Below are positions 8,482 through 16,703 of a stretch of DNA of 64,000 nucleotides, piece after piece. A program made the position numbers and the translations under genes. The notes beneath the pieces were generated by a model. The model saw nothing but the letters and a program-made list of their open reading frames with translations, did no database searches and had not been told where the DNA came from. Each line of letters opens with the position of its first letter. Positions within the stretch are counted from its first letter, which is position 1. This stretch comes from Caulobacter sp. (GTDB lineage: Bacteria > Pseudomonadota > Alphaproteobacteria > Caulobacterales > Caulobacteraceae). Location of the stretch: NCBI GenBank assembly GCA_030683005.1, contig JAUXMY010000037.1:124001-188000 (forward strand), given 5' to 3'.

Positions 8482-9285
8482 CTACCCGCCCCCGCCCCGC
8501 TGGAAGCTCTCCACCAGGCTCCCGGCCACCAGCCGCCAGCCGTCGACCAGCACGAAGAAGATCAGCTTGAACGGCAGGCTGACCACCACCGGCGGCAGCA
8601 TCATCATACCCATGCTCATCAGGACGCTGGCCACCACCAGGTCGATGACCAGGAAGGGCACGAACAGCAGGAAGCCGATCTCGAAGGCGCGCTTCAGCTC
8701 GCTGATCATGAAGGCGGGCGTCACCACGCGGATCGGCGTGTCCTGGATCGTCGCCGGCCGCTCGATCTTCGACAGCCGCACGAAGAGGGCGAGGTCTTCC
8801 CGGTCGACCTGGCTGAGCATGAAGGCCTTCACCGGATCCCCGGCCGCCTCGAACGCCTCGGTCAGTTCGACCTGCTGGTCCAGCAGCGGCTTGACGCCCT
8901 CGTCGTAGGAGCGCTGGAGCGTCGGACCCATGACGATGGCGGTCAGGAATAGCGACAGGCTGATGATCACCGCGTTGGGCGGGCTCTGCTGCAGGCCCAG
9001 CGCCGTGCGCAGCAGGCTCAGCACCACCACGATACGCACGAAGCTGGTGGTCATGATAACGATGGAGGGCGCCAGAGACAGCACGGTCAGCAGGCCGATC
9101 AGCTGCACGACGCGCTCGGTCAGGCCGGCCCCGGTGCCGAGGTCGATGTTCACCGCCTGGGCCAGGGCGACGGCGGGGATGATCAGGCTGGCGACGAAGG
9201 CGACCAGCGAGATCAGCAGCGCCTTCTTCAGGTCCTCGCGGCGGACGTCGAAGAGACTGGTCCAGAGTTTGGCGGCGGCGCGCAT
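8482..9285 (-). CDS. fliP: FliP, flagellar type III export gate protein
   Basis: Core membrane protein of the flagellar export gate (FliPQR). The 267-residue protein has an N-terminal hydrophobic stretch (LISLVAFVASLIIPAVALAQ) and the conserved blocks TSFVRIVVVLSLLRTALGLQ, PPNAVIISLSLFLT, and near the C-terminus AFEIGFLLFVPFLVIDLVVA and SMGMMMLPPVVVSLPFKL. An extra 35-residue region before the signal-like stretch is unusual against enteric FliP. Its ATG overlaps the fliO stop by one base. It converges with the TPR gene over a 62-base gap. Confidence 0.96.
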   Translation of the reverse strand: MRAAAKLWTSLFDVRREDLKKALLISLVAFVASLIIPAVALAQAVNIDLGTGAGLTERVVQLIGLLTVLSLAPSIVIMTTSFVRIVVVLSLLRTALGLQQSPPNAVIISLSLFLTAIVMGPTLQRSYDEGVKPLLDQQVELTEAFEAAGDPVKAFMLSQVDREDLALFVRLSKIERPATIQDTPIRVVTPAFMISELKRAFEIGFLLFVPFLVIDLVVASVLMSMGMMMLPPVVVSLPFKLIFFVLVDGWRLVAGSLVESFQRGGGG

Positions 9286-9587
9286 CAGGCGGCGATCTCC
9301 GGAGTCTTGCGGCGCGGGGCAGGGGGCTTCTTCGGGGTGTCCAGCAGCCGGCCCTCGCCGAGCAGCACCAGCTTTTCCTCGCCATCGAGGCTGACCAGAA
9401 CCAGCCGGCGGGCAGGGTCGAGCATCAGGCTTTCGACAAGAACGAGCCGCCGTTGCTTTCGGGCCGGCTGGAAGCGCGCCAGCGCGTCGGGGCCGAACCG
9501 CCGCAACGCCACCGCCGCCAGCCCGATCAGACCTAGCGTGACCAGCAGGGCGAAGACGGCGCGAAAGGCGCCCGCGGCGAGGTCCAT
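9285..9587 (-). CDS. fliO: FliO-like flagellar biosynthesis protein
   Basis: A 100-residue protein with one membrane segment near residues 8-28 (AVFALLVTLGLIGLAAVALRR) followed by a basic, soluble domain (LVLVESLMLDPARRLVLVSL). This is the FliO shape: a small bitopic protein that stabilises FliP assembly. I choose ATG 9585-9587; an upstream TTG at 9632 would reach almost to the CtrA box and has no good ribosome site. The stop overlaps the fliP start, consistent with a fliO-fliP operon. Confidence 0.85.
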   Translation of the reverse strand: MDLAAGAFRAVFALLVTLGLIGLAAVALRRFGPDALARFQPARKQRRLVLVESLMLDPARRLVLVSLDGEEKLVLLGEGRLLDTPKKPPAPRRKTPEIAA

Positions 9588-9635
9588 GGAAAGCGCACCG
9601 GAAAAACGATCCCGACGCTTCTCGCCCCGCAACCC

Positions 9636-9650
9636 TTAAGGCGCGATTAA
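9636..9650. promoter_or_regulatory. CtrA box between fliO and flgB
   Basis: TTAAGGCGCGATTAA is a perfect TTAA-N7-TTAA site followed by CC, the consensus for the cell-cycle regulator CtrA in Caulobacterales. It lies 26 bases before the flgB ATG and 49 bases before the fliO ATG, so it could serve both divergent operons. Binding is inferred from the exact consensus. Confidence 0.8.
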
Positions 9651-9675
9651 CCCTGTTTGTTCACGATGACCGGTG

Positions 9676-10104
9676 ATGGATACGTCCCAGATTCCTCTGT
9701 TCGCGATGCTTCGCCAGCGGCTCGGCTATCTGGGCGAGCGGCAGCGGGTCATCGCCCAGAACGTGGCCAACACCGATACACCCGGCTATGCGCCGCGCGA
9801 CCTGAAGGCCTTCAAGTTCGCCGCCCAGCTCCAGACGCAGCAGCTCGGCGCCGCCATGCAGCCTGCCCAGACCAGCGCCGGACATATGCCCGGCGGCAGC
9901 GCCAGGCGTCCCGGCATGTCCGCCGGCGCCTTCAAGGTGGTCAAGGGCGCGGACACCGAGACCACGCTGGACGGCAACTCGGTGGTTCTCGAGGACCAGA
10001 TGATCAAGATGTCGGAGGCGCGGATGCAGTATGACGCCGCCATCGGCTTCTACCAGAAATCCATGGCCCTGCTTCGCATGGCCGCGCGGCCCCCGGGCCG
10101 GTAG
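9676..10104 (+). CDS. flgB: FlgB, flagellar basal-body proximal rod protein
   Basis: Proximal rod protein. ATG 9676 begins MDTSQIPLFAMLRQRLGYLG; a GTG directly before it is in frame but less likely. The rod motif appears as RQRVIAQNVANTDTPGYAPR, and the C-terminus EARMQYDAAIGFYQKSMALL is typical. The 142-residue length fits the family. It heads flgB-flgC-fliE, 26 bases after a CtrA box, so it is probably a class II flagellar operon. Confidence 0.95.
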   Translation: MDTSQIPLFAMLRQRLGYLGERQRVIAQNVANTDTPGYAPRDLKAFKFAAQLQTQQLGAAMQPAQTSAGHMPGGSARRPGMSAGAFKVVKGADTETTLDGNSVVLEDQMIKMSEARMQYDAAIGFYQKSMALLRMAARPPGR

Positions 10105-10115
10105 GAGAACGCTGA

Positions 10116-10535
10116 ATGGCCGAGATCAAATCCCAGGCCGACACCGCCATGATGGTCGCGGCGTCGGGCATGCGCGCCCAGCAGGCGCGGATGCGGATCA
10201 TCGCCGAGAACCTGGCCAACGCCAATTCGACGTCGCGCGTCGCGGGGGGCGATCCCTACCGGCGACAGGTGCCGATCTTCGAACCCAAGGCCGTTGGCGG
10301 GGGCGAAGGCGTGCGCATGAGTCGGGTCGAGGCTGACCGCAAGGCCTTTCGCACCACCTACGACCCCGGCCATCCGGCGGCCAACGCCGAGGGCTATGTG
10401 GCGCTGCCCAATGTCGACTCGCTGATCGAGGCGCTCGACATGAAGGAGGCGCAGCGCGCCTACGAGGCCAACCTCAATGTCATCGAGACCGCGCGCTCCA
10501 TGGAGATGCGCACCCTCGAACTGCTCAAGCGATAG
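10116..10535 (+). CDS. flgC: FlgC, flagellar basal-body rod protein
   Basis: Proximal rod protein of 139 residues. The N-terminal signature is SGMRAQQARMRIIAENLANA, followed by NSTSRVAGGDPYRRQ, a usual FlgC form. The C-terminus MKEAQRAYEANLNVIETARS is the conserved FlgC coiled coil. It lies 11 bases after flgB and 12 bases before fliE, in the same operon. Confidence 0.96.
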   Translation: MAEIKSQADTAMMVAASGMRAQQARMRIIAENLANANSTSRVAGGDPYRRQVPIFEPKAVGGGEGVRMSRVEADRKAFRTTYDPGHPAANAEGYVALPNVDSLIEALDMKEAQRAYEANLNVIETARSMEMRTLELLKR

Positions 10536-10547
10536 GGTCCCGCCGCG

Positions 10548-10853
10548 ATGATGACGCCGCTCGCCGCCGCCAAGGCCTATGCCGCCACCCAGGGCGGCGC
10601 TACCGCCGGGCTGGGCGCCGCCGCGCCCTCCGGCGCCCAGGACTTCGGCGACCTGCTCAAGTCGGTGATGTCCGACGCCATGCAGGCCTCCAAGACCGCC
10701 GAGGTTCAGATCGCCAACCAGGTGGCAGGCAAGGCCGAACTGATCGACGTCGTCACGGCCATCTCGTCGGCCGAGGCCAGCCTCGAGACCGTCATGGCTG
10801 TCCGTGACCAGGTGATCTCCGCCTACCAGGAGATCATGAGGATGCCGATCTAG
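10548..10853 (+). CDS. fliE: FliE, MS ring-rod junction protein
   Basis: Basal-body protein that joins the MS ring to the rod and is the first protein exported. The 101-residue sequence ends with the FliE signature [20 protein letters not shown] and then [19 protein letters not shown]. Two adjacent ATG codons (10548, 10551) could start it. It closes the flgB-flgC-fliE operon. Confidence 0.94.
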   Translation: MMTPLAAAKAYAATQGGATAGLGAAAPSGAQDFGDLLKSVMSDAMQASKTAEVQIANQVAGKAELIDVVTAISSAEASLETVMAVRDQVISAYQEIMRMPI

Positions 10854-10885
10854 ACGCCTTCGTCTCTGGCCGCAGCGCGGCCGGG

Positions 10886-10922
10886 CGAACCTGAACGCCT
10901 GACAACGACGCGATCAGGTTCG
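10886..10922. repeat. Inverted repeat after fliE
   Basis: CGAACCTGA (10886-10894) pairs with TCAGGTTCG (10914-10922) across 19 bases. It sits 33 bases after the fliE stop and could be an attenuating or weak terminating stem, but no U-tract follows. Confidence 0.4.
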
Positions 10923-11009
10923 GCTCAGGCTGGCCAACGCATCCTCGACTTCGACAGCCCCGCTCCCCCGGAATCCCCGGGTCGGGCCGGCCCCGAAGGA
11001 GTGAAGACC

Positions 11010-11438
11010 ATGAAGAAGATCCTCGTCGCGACCCTCGCCATCGTCACTCTGGCCGGAGCCGGCGCGGCTGCCGCCCAGCCCTACGGCGGCCCGCGGGGCG
11101 GCTACGAAGTCGGCTACAGCACGGGCGGCTACGATCGCTATGATCGCTACGATCGTCGGACCGACGCACGCGACATCAACGCCCGTCAGCAGGCGCTTCG
11201 GCACCGCCTCGATCGCGGCATCGAGACCGGGCGTCTGACCCGCCGCGAGGCCGAGTCGCTGCGCTACGAGCTTCGCGAGATTCGCCGGCTTGAGCGCCTG
11301 TTTCGCGCGTCGCATGGTTTGAACCCGCGGGAAGTCGCCATCCTGGACGACCGCCTCAACCGTCTCGAGCGCCGCATGCGAGCCGAGATGCGCGACGATC
11401 AGCGCTACGGCTACGGCTACGGCGACCGCCGGTACTAG
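11010..11438 (+). CDS. Small exported Arg/Tyr-rich protein
   Basis: A 142-residue protein of unknown function. Start ATG 11010 has AAGGAG eight bases upstream. A Sec signal peptide ends at AGAAAAQP. The mature protein begins with a Gly/Tyr segment carrying a triple YDR repeat (GGYDRYDRYDRR). Then follows a charged helical region (ALRHRLDRGIETGRLTRREA; EIRRLERLFRASHGLNPRE) and a Tyr/Gly tail. The central part resembles short helix-turn motifs found in small periplasmic proteins of Caulobacterales. It stands alone between fliE and a convergent kinase gene. Confidence 0.75.
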   Translation: MKKILVATLAIVTLAGAGAAAAQPYGGPRGGYEVGYSTGGYDRYDRYDRRTDARDINARQQALRHRLDRGIETGRLTRREAESLRYELREIRRLERLFRASHGLNPREVAILDDRLNRLERRMRAEMRDDQRYGYGYGDRRY

Positions 11439-11492
11439 GACCGGCGAACGCCCGCACAGTTGAGGAGGGGGCGGCGCGAGCCGCCCCCTCTG

Positions 11493-12266
11493 TCATGCCG
11501 GCTCGAAGCCGACGACGCGACGCCCGGCGTCCAGGCGCACCGTCACGGTCGCCGCCACGCCCCCGGCCAGCATGTGCCGGGTGATCCGCTCGAAGTGCTG
11601 GATGAACTCCGCGATGGCCTCGCGACGCTCCGCCGGCAGGTCGCCGGGCGCCAGGCCCATCAGGCCGGCCTCCTGTTCGCAGCGCCAGTCGAGGACGGTG
11701 TCGAAGTCCGGCGCCGCCAGATGCACGATGGCGTCGAACCGCCCGAAGAACCGCTGGTAGCGACTGGCCAGCGCCGCATTGACCCAACCGCGCCAAATCC
11801 TGTCCGGATCCTGCTCCCGCTCCAGCGCATTGACGGGGCGCGCCAGTGCGGCGTCAGCCTGCGGCGTCGCCCCCAGGCACCAGCCGTCCATCAGCACCAC
11901 TCGCGCGCCGCCCGCGAACCTCTCCGGTTCGGCGCGATCATCAGCCAGCTTGTCGAACCGGGGCAGCAGGGCGGGGCGTCCGGCGAGCAGGTCGTCCAGC
12001 ATGGCGTCGGCGAGCTCCAGGTCGTGCGTCCCTGGCGGCCCTCTCACCGCCAGCAACGGGTGGGTCGAGGCGGCCAGCCGCGCCCGCTCCGCACGGGCCA
12101 GGTAGACATCGTCCAGCGACAGGGCCACGCCGTCCGCCCGCGCTGCGGCGGCCCTGGCCAGGGTGGTCTTTCCAGACCCCTGCGCCCCGGCGATCCCGAT
12201 CAGCACCGGTCCCTCGCGGCCGGCCGCCAGCGCGTCGATCAGATGGAGCAGGGCGGGATCGATCAT
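11493..12266 (-). CDS. P-loop kinase, D-glycerate 3-kinase-like
   Basis: A 257-residue P-loop NTPase. Walker A is GIAGAQGSGKTTLAR near residue 25, followed by LSLDDVYLARAERARLA and a later VVLMDGWCLGATP. This order is that of the uridine kinase/plant-type glycerate kinase superfamily, so a phosphotransfer to glycerate or a related small molecule is likely. I choose ATG 12264-12266 (MIDPALLHLID). An upstream in-frame ATG at 12314 would overlap the fliQ promoter element. It is divergent from fliQ. Confidence 0.7.
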   Translation of the reverse strand: MIDPALLHLIDALAAGREGPVLIGIAGAQGSGKTTLARAAAARADGVALSLDDVYLARAERARLAASTHPLLAVRGPPGTHDLELADAMLDDLLAGRPALLPRFDKLADDRAEPERFAGGARVVLMDGWCLGATPQADAALARPVNALEREQDPDRIWRGWVNAALASRYQRFFGRFDAIVHLAAPDFDTVLDWRCEQEAGLMGLAPGDLPAERREAIAEFIQHFERITRHMLAGGVAATVTVRLDAGRRVVGFEPA

Positions 12267-12295
12267 GCGCCAGACTTGCCTCGGACGGGCGGTTC

Positions 12296-12320
12296 GTAAA
12301 CCGGCATTAACCATGTTCGG
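12296..12320 (+). promoter_or_regulatory. CtrA-type promoter element of fliQ
   Basis: GTAA-N7-TTAACC (12296-12312) is a CtrA box with one mismatch in the first half. TTAACCATGTTCGG at 12307-12320 repeats the element in front of fliL. The fliQ ATG is 46 bases downstream. The fliQ operon is a classical CtrA target in Caulobacter, so function is well supported by analogy. Confidence 0.7.
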
Positions 12321-12365
12321 GCGAGTTAGCAGGGTGTTCTCCGCGATTCCCCGTGAGGCTTTCCC

Positions 12366-12629
12366 ATGAACGGCGCCGAAGTGCTCGACATCAGCCGTGA
12401 CGCCATCTGGCTGACGTTGCAGCTGGCGGCTCCGGTCCTGATCGTCGGCCTGGTCGTCGGCGTCGGCATCGGCCTGGTCCAGGCGTTGACCCAGATCCAG
12501 GAAGCGACGCTCGTCTATGCTCCGAAGATCGTCGCCATCTTCATCGCCCTGCTGGTCTTCCTGCCGCTCATGGGCGCGCTGATGGGCGGCTTCATGAACC
12601 AGATCGCCGCCCGCATCTCGGCGATGTGA
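12366..12629 (+). CDS. fliQ: FliQ, flagellar export gate protein
   Basis: Small membrane protein of the FliPQR export gate. The 87 residues hold two membrane helices, LQLAAPVLIVGLVVGVGIGL and FIALLVFLPLMGALMGGF, joined by the conserved segment QALTQIQEATLVYAPKI. It heads fliQ-fliR-flhB-cckA and lies 7 bases before fliR. Confidence 0.97.
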   Translation: MNGAEVLDISRDAIWLTLQLAAPVLIVGLVVGVGIGLVQALTQIQEATLVYAPKIVAIFIALLVFLPLMGALMGGFMNQIAARISAM

Positions 12630-12636
12630 GGGCAGG

Positions 12637-13389
12637 GTGGAGGCCTACGCCACCGCATCCCAGGTCTATGCCGCCGGCCTCGTGTTCGCGCGGGTCGGGG
12701 CCATGGTCATGCTGGTGCCGGGCCTCGGCGACGCCAGCGTGCCGCCGCGCATCCGGCTGTCCTTCGCCCTGCTGATGTCGCTGATCCTGACGCCGCTGGT
12801 CGCGCCCCAGGTGGTCGTGCCGGCCGCCGTCAGCGGGGTCGCCGCCGAGGTGATCCGCGAGACGCTGATCGGCCTGATGATCGGCGCCATCCTGCGCATG
12901 ACGCTCAGCGCCCTGACCGTCGCCGGCGAGGTGGTGGCCATCCAGATCACGCTCGGCTTCGCCCAGACCGCCAGCCCCAGCCAGGCCCAGCCGAGCGCGA
13001 CGCTGTCGACCTTCCTGAACCTGATCGGCGTCACCCTGGTGATGACCACCGACCTGCATCACCTGTTCTTCGCGGCCATGGTCAACTCCTTCGACCTGTT
13101 CCCTTTCAGCCGCACCCCGCCGGTCGGAGACGCCGCCACCCTGGCGGTCCAGACTTTTGCCGGCTCCTTCGCCCTCGGGATTCAGCTGGCGGCGCCGGTG
13201 ATCGTCTTTTCGATCGTTTTCAACATCGCCACCGGCCTGGTCGGACGGGTGATGCCGCAGTTCCAGATCTTCTTCGTCGCCTCCCCGCTGGCGGTGATCT
13301 TCGGCCTGTCGATCTTCGCCCTCAGCCTCGGGACCATCGGCATGGTCTGGACGGACCGCTTCCGCGACGTTCTGGGGGCCTTCAGCTAG
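12637..13389 (+). CDS. fliR: FliR, flagellar export gate protein
   Basis: Polytopic membrane protein of the export gate, 250 residues, starting with GTG 12637. Characteristic blocks are FARVGAMVMLVPGLGDASVP, RIRLSFALLMSLILTP, and VAIQITLGFAQTASPSQAQ. Six hydrophobic segments can be counted. Its TAG directly abuts the flhB ATG. Confidence 0.96.
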   Translation: MEAYATASQVYAAGLVFARVGAMVMLVPGLGDASVPPRIRLSFALLMSLILTPLVAPQVVVPAAVSGVAAEVIRETLIGLMIGAILRMTLSALTVAGEVVAIQITLGFAQTASPSQAQPSATLSTFLNLIGVTLVMTTDLHHLFFAAMVNSFDLFPFSRTPPVGDAATLAVQTFAGSFALGIQLAAPVIVFSIVFNIATGLVGRVMPQFQIFFVASPLAVIFGLSIFALSLGTIGMVWTDRFRDVLGAFS

Positions 13390-14478
13390 ATGGCCGACGA
13401 ATCCGCAGCCAAGACAGAAGAGCCGACACCCAAGAAACTCGCCGACGCGCGCAAAAAGGGTGATGTCGCCAAGTCGATGGATATCCCGCAACTGGCCTCG
13501 CTGGCCGGCGCGTTCGGGGTGATGGCCATCGGCGGCGGCTGGTTCCTGCGCGACATGGCGATGCACCTGATGCCGTTCGTGGCGCATCCCGACGAGATCG
13601 AGCTGTCCGGCGCCGGCGCCATGCAGGTCGCCGCCCAGGCCGGCCTGGCCGCTGCGCCGCTGACGATCACGGTGCTGGCCGGCGCCGGGTTCGCCGGCGC
13701 CGTTGGCTACCTGATGCAGACCGGCTTCATGTTCACTGGCGAGAAGCTCAAACCGACAGCCAAGAAGATCTCGCCGCTTGAGGGCTTCAAGCGCATCTTC
13801 GGCATCGAGGGACTGGTGCAGTTCCTGAAGTCGGTTCTGAAGATCGTCGTCACCGGATGGGTCGCCTGGCTGGTGCTCAGGCCCCGGGCGGCCGATCTCA
13901 GCGCCCTCGCAGCGATGGAGCCGGCCGCCATGCTGCCGCTCAGCGCCGATCTGACCCGCGCGCTGTTCTATTCCGTCATGACCTTCCTGGCCCTGACGGC
14001 GGGATTGGACTGGTTCTGGCAGCGAAACCGCTTCACCCAGCGCATGCGCATGTCCCGCACGGAGCTGAAGGACGAGTACAAGCAGTCGGACGGCGATCCG
14101 CACGTGAAGGCCAAGCAGCGGCAGATCCGGGCCGATCGGTCACGTCGCCGGATGATGCAGAACGTTCCCAACGCCACAGTCGTGATCATGAACCCGACCC
14201 ACTACGCCGTGGCGCTGCGGTACGAGGCCGGCCAGACCGCCGCCCCGGAGTGCGTCGCCAAGGGCATGGACGACCTCGCCCTGCGCATCCGCGCCCTGGC
14301 CGAGGACAGCGGCGTGGCCGTGATCGAGGACGCGCCGCTGGCGCGCGCGCTGTACGCGGCGGTTGATGTCGACCAGCAGATTCCCGAGGCTCATTTCGAG
14401 GCGGTGGCCAGGATCATCGGCTTTGTCATGAGCGCCGCCCAGCGCCGCGCGGACGCCCCGCGCGCCAGACCGCTTTAG
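13390..14478 (+). CDS. flhB: FlhB, export substrate-specificity switch protein
   Basis: Membrane protein with a cytoplasmic self-cleaving domain that switches export from rod/hook to filament substrates. The N-terminus ESAAKTEEPTPKKLADARKK is diagnostic. Four hydrophobic segments follow. The autocleavage motif NPTH is at residues 268-271 within VIMNPTHYAVALRY, so processing should be intact. The 362-residue length is normal. It abuts fliR and lies 12 bases before cckA. Confidence 0.97.
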   Translation: MADESAAKTEEPTPKKLADARKKGDVAKSMDIPQLASLAGAFGVMAIGGGWFLRDMAMHLMPFVAHPDEIELSGAGAMQVAAQAGLAAAPLTITVLAGAGFAGAVGYLMQTGFMFTGEKLKPTAKKISPLEGFKRIFGIEGLVQFLKSVLKIVVTGWVAWLVLRPRAADLSALAAMEPAAMLPLSADLTRALFYSVMTFLALTAGLDWFWQRNRFTQRMRMSRTELKDEYKQSDGDPHVKAKQRQIRADRSRRRMMQNVPNATVVIMNPTHYAVALRYEAGQTAAPECVAKGMDDLALRIRALAEDSGVAVIEDAPLARALYAAVDVDQQIPEAHFEAVARIIGFVMSAAQRRADAPRARPL

Positions 14479-14490
14479 CGAGTACCATCC

Positions 14491-16626
14491 ATGCGTGATT
14501 CGTCCGGGAACCCGGCTGAGCTGATGGCGGAACCTGCGTCCACCGAGCCGCCTGAGCGGCGTTTCGACCCGCTCGTCTGGGCGGCGGGAGGACTGTTTCT
14601 GCTCGCCATCGCCTTTGGCAGCGCGCCGGCCTGGCGCGCCGGACCCGACACCCTGGCCGGCCTCCTCCTCCTCCTGGGTCTGGCCGGCGTCGCGCTGCTC
14701 GGGCTGATGGCGTTCCGCGGCGCGGTCGCGCCGGTCGAGATCGAGGAGGAGAATGCCGAGTCCTTCATCGAGGCGTTGCCGGAGGCGGCGGCGGTCGCCG
14801 GCGCCGACGGACGCCTGCTGGCGGCAAACACCCCCTGGCGCGCCGCATTTGGCGGCATGCGTCGACTGCCTCGCAACGCTCACGTCGCGCCGGGCCTCTT
14901 CGCCGCGCTCGCCAAGGCCCGCAAGGGCGAAATCGCCCGGGCCTCGATGAAGGTGGCGCTTGAGGAGTGGCCGGTGACCGTCGCGCCGCTGGGCTCGGGG
15001 CGCTTCCTGCTCAGGCTCGATACCGCCGGTCATGAGCCGCTGCGCCTGACCGCCGCCGAAGCGGCGCTCGCCATTCCTGCCGTGGCGGTCGCCCCGCCCC
15101 GGTCGCGCGGCCCGATGGGGCTGGATCCCCTGGCCGCCGCCTCGCCGTTCGGCGCGGCCATGCTCGAGGGCGAGGAGGTCTTTGGCGCCCGCATCGTCGA
15201 GGCCAACCCCGCCCTGGCCGAGATGACCTCGGACAAGGCCGTCGCCGGCGCGACCTTCGGCGACCTGATCGATCCGGCGTCCCGCATCGACGCCGGCCTC
15301 GGGGCGGCGGAGGGGCGGTCGGGACCGATCGAGGTCCGGCTGGCTCACGACCCGTCGCGCATCGCCCACCTCTACCTGGCGCGCGTCGACGACCGGCTGA
15401 CGGCCTATCTCGTGGACGTCACCGAGCAGAAGCAGATCGAGCTGCAACTGGCCCAGAGCCAGAAGATGCAGGCCATCGGCCAGCTCGCCGCCGGCATCGC
15501 CCACGACTTCAACAACCTGCTGACCGCCATCCAGCTCCGCCTCGACGAGCTTCTGGAGCGCCATCCGCTGGGCGATCCCAGCTACGGCGACCTGTCGTCG
15601 ATCAAGGGCACCGCCGCCCGCGCCGCCGACCTGGTCCGCAAACTGAAGACCTACAGCCGCCAGGAGACCCTGCAGCGCGAGATCCTCGACCTGGGCGAGA
15701 CGATCAGCGACTTCGAGGTGCTTCTGCGCCGTCTGCTGCGCGAGAACGTCAGGCTGGAGACCGACTACGGCCGCAACCTGCCGCTGGTGAAGGTCGACAA
15801 GGGCCAGCTCGAGATCGCGGTCATGAATCTGACCCTCAACGCCCAGGACGCGCTGATCACGGCCAAGGGCGGCGGCAAGATCCGCCTTCGGACGGCGCGT
15901 GTGACCAACGCCGAGGCCGCGGTCCACGGCTATGCCGGCCCGCCCGTGGGCGACATGGCGATGATCGAGGTCCGCGACGACGGCCCGGGCATCCCCGCCG
16001 AGGTGCTGAGCAAGATCTTCGACCCGTTCTTCACCACCAAGCCGGTGGGCGAGGGGACGGGCCTTGGCCTCGCGCAGGTCTACGGCATCGTCAAGCAGTC
16101 GGACGGCTGGATTCACGTCGAGAGCCCGCCGGGCGAAGGCGCCACCTTCCGCATCTTCCTGCCGGTGCAGGCCGCCTCGGCCGTGCGGGCGCCCGTGGCG
16201 CCGGTGGCCACGCTGGCCAGGCCGCGCGCCGCGCGCGACCTCTCCGGCGTCGGCCGCATCCTGTTTGTCGAGGACGAGGAGTCGGTGCGCGGCATCGCCG
16301 CCAGCCTGCTGCGCAAACGCGGCTACGAAGTCCTCGAGGCGGGTGACGGGGAGGAGGCGCTGGTCCTCTGCGAGCAGTACGCGGGCAAGATCGACCTGTT
16401 GATCAGCGACGTCATGATGCCCGGCATGGACGGTCCCACGCTGCTCAAGAAGGCGCGCCATCACCTGGGCGATGCGCCGGTGATGTTCATCAGCGGCTAC
16501 GCCGAGGCGGAGTTCTCCGACCTGCTCGAGGGCGAGACCGGCGTGTCGTTCCTGCCCAAACCCCTCGACATCAAGACCCTGGCCGAGCGGGTCAAGCAGC
16601 AGCTGCAGTCCTCCGCCGCCGCCTGA
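14491..16626 (+). CDS. cckA: CckA, cell-cycle hybrid histidine kinase
   Basis: Master cell-cycle kinase that in Caulobacter phosphorylates CtrA and CpdR through ChpT. The 711-residue protein has two N-terminal membrane segments ([36 protein letters not shown]), PAS-like regions (about 85-310), a DHp domain with His338 in [11 protein letters not shown], a HATPase domain ([30 protein letters not shown]) and a receiver domain with Asp640 in [24 protein letters not shown] and the C-terminal receiver are the CckA form. It lies 12 bases after flhB, as in Caulobacter, so it may be transcribed with a CtrA-dependent flagellar operon. Confidence 0.93.
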   Translation: MRDSSGNPAELMAEPASTEPPERRFDPLVWAAGGLFLLAIAFGSAPAWRAGPDTLAGLLLLLGLAGVALLGLMAFRGAVAPVEIEEENAESFIEALPEAAAVAGADGRLLAANTPWRAAFGGMRRLPRNAHVAPGLFAALAKARKGEIARASMKVALEEWPVTVAPLGSGRFLLRLDTAGHEPLRLTAAEAALAIPAVAVAPPRSRGPMGLDPLAAASPFGAAMLEGEEVFGARIVEANPALAEMTSDKAVAGATFGDLIDPASRIDAGLGAAEGRSGPIEVRLAHDPSRIAHLYLARVDDRLTAYLVDVTEQKQIELQLAQSQKMQAIGQLAAGIAHDFNNLLTAIQLRLDELLERHPLGDPSYGDLSSIKGTAARAADLVRKLKTYSRQETLQREILDLGETISDFEVLLRRLLRENVRLETDYGRNLPLVKVDKGQLEIAVMNLTLNAQDALITAKGGGKIRLRTARVTNAEAAVHGYAGPPVGDMAMIEVRDDGPGIPAEVLSKIFDPFFTTKPVGEGTGLGLAQVYGIVKQSDGWIHVESPPGEGATFRIFLPVQAASAVRAPVAPVATLARPRAARDLSGVGRILFVEDEESVRGIAASLLRKRGYEVLEAGDGEEALVLCEQYAGKIDLLISDVMMPGMDGPTLLKKARHHLGDAPVMFISGYAEAEFSDLLEGETGVSFLPKPLDIKTLAERVKQQLQSSAAA

Positions 16627-16703
16627 ACGCGCTCTGCACGCCGGGTTTCCGGGCTCGTTCGACCCGGCCGGGCAGATTTCGCCTCAACCGGAAAGCCTCC
16701 AGG

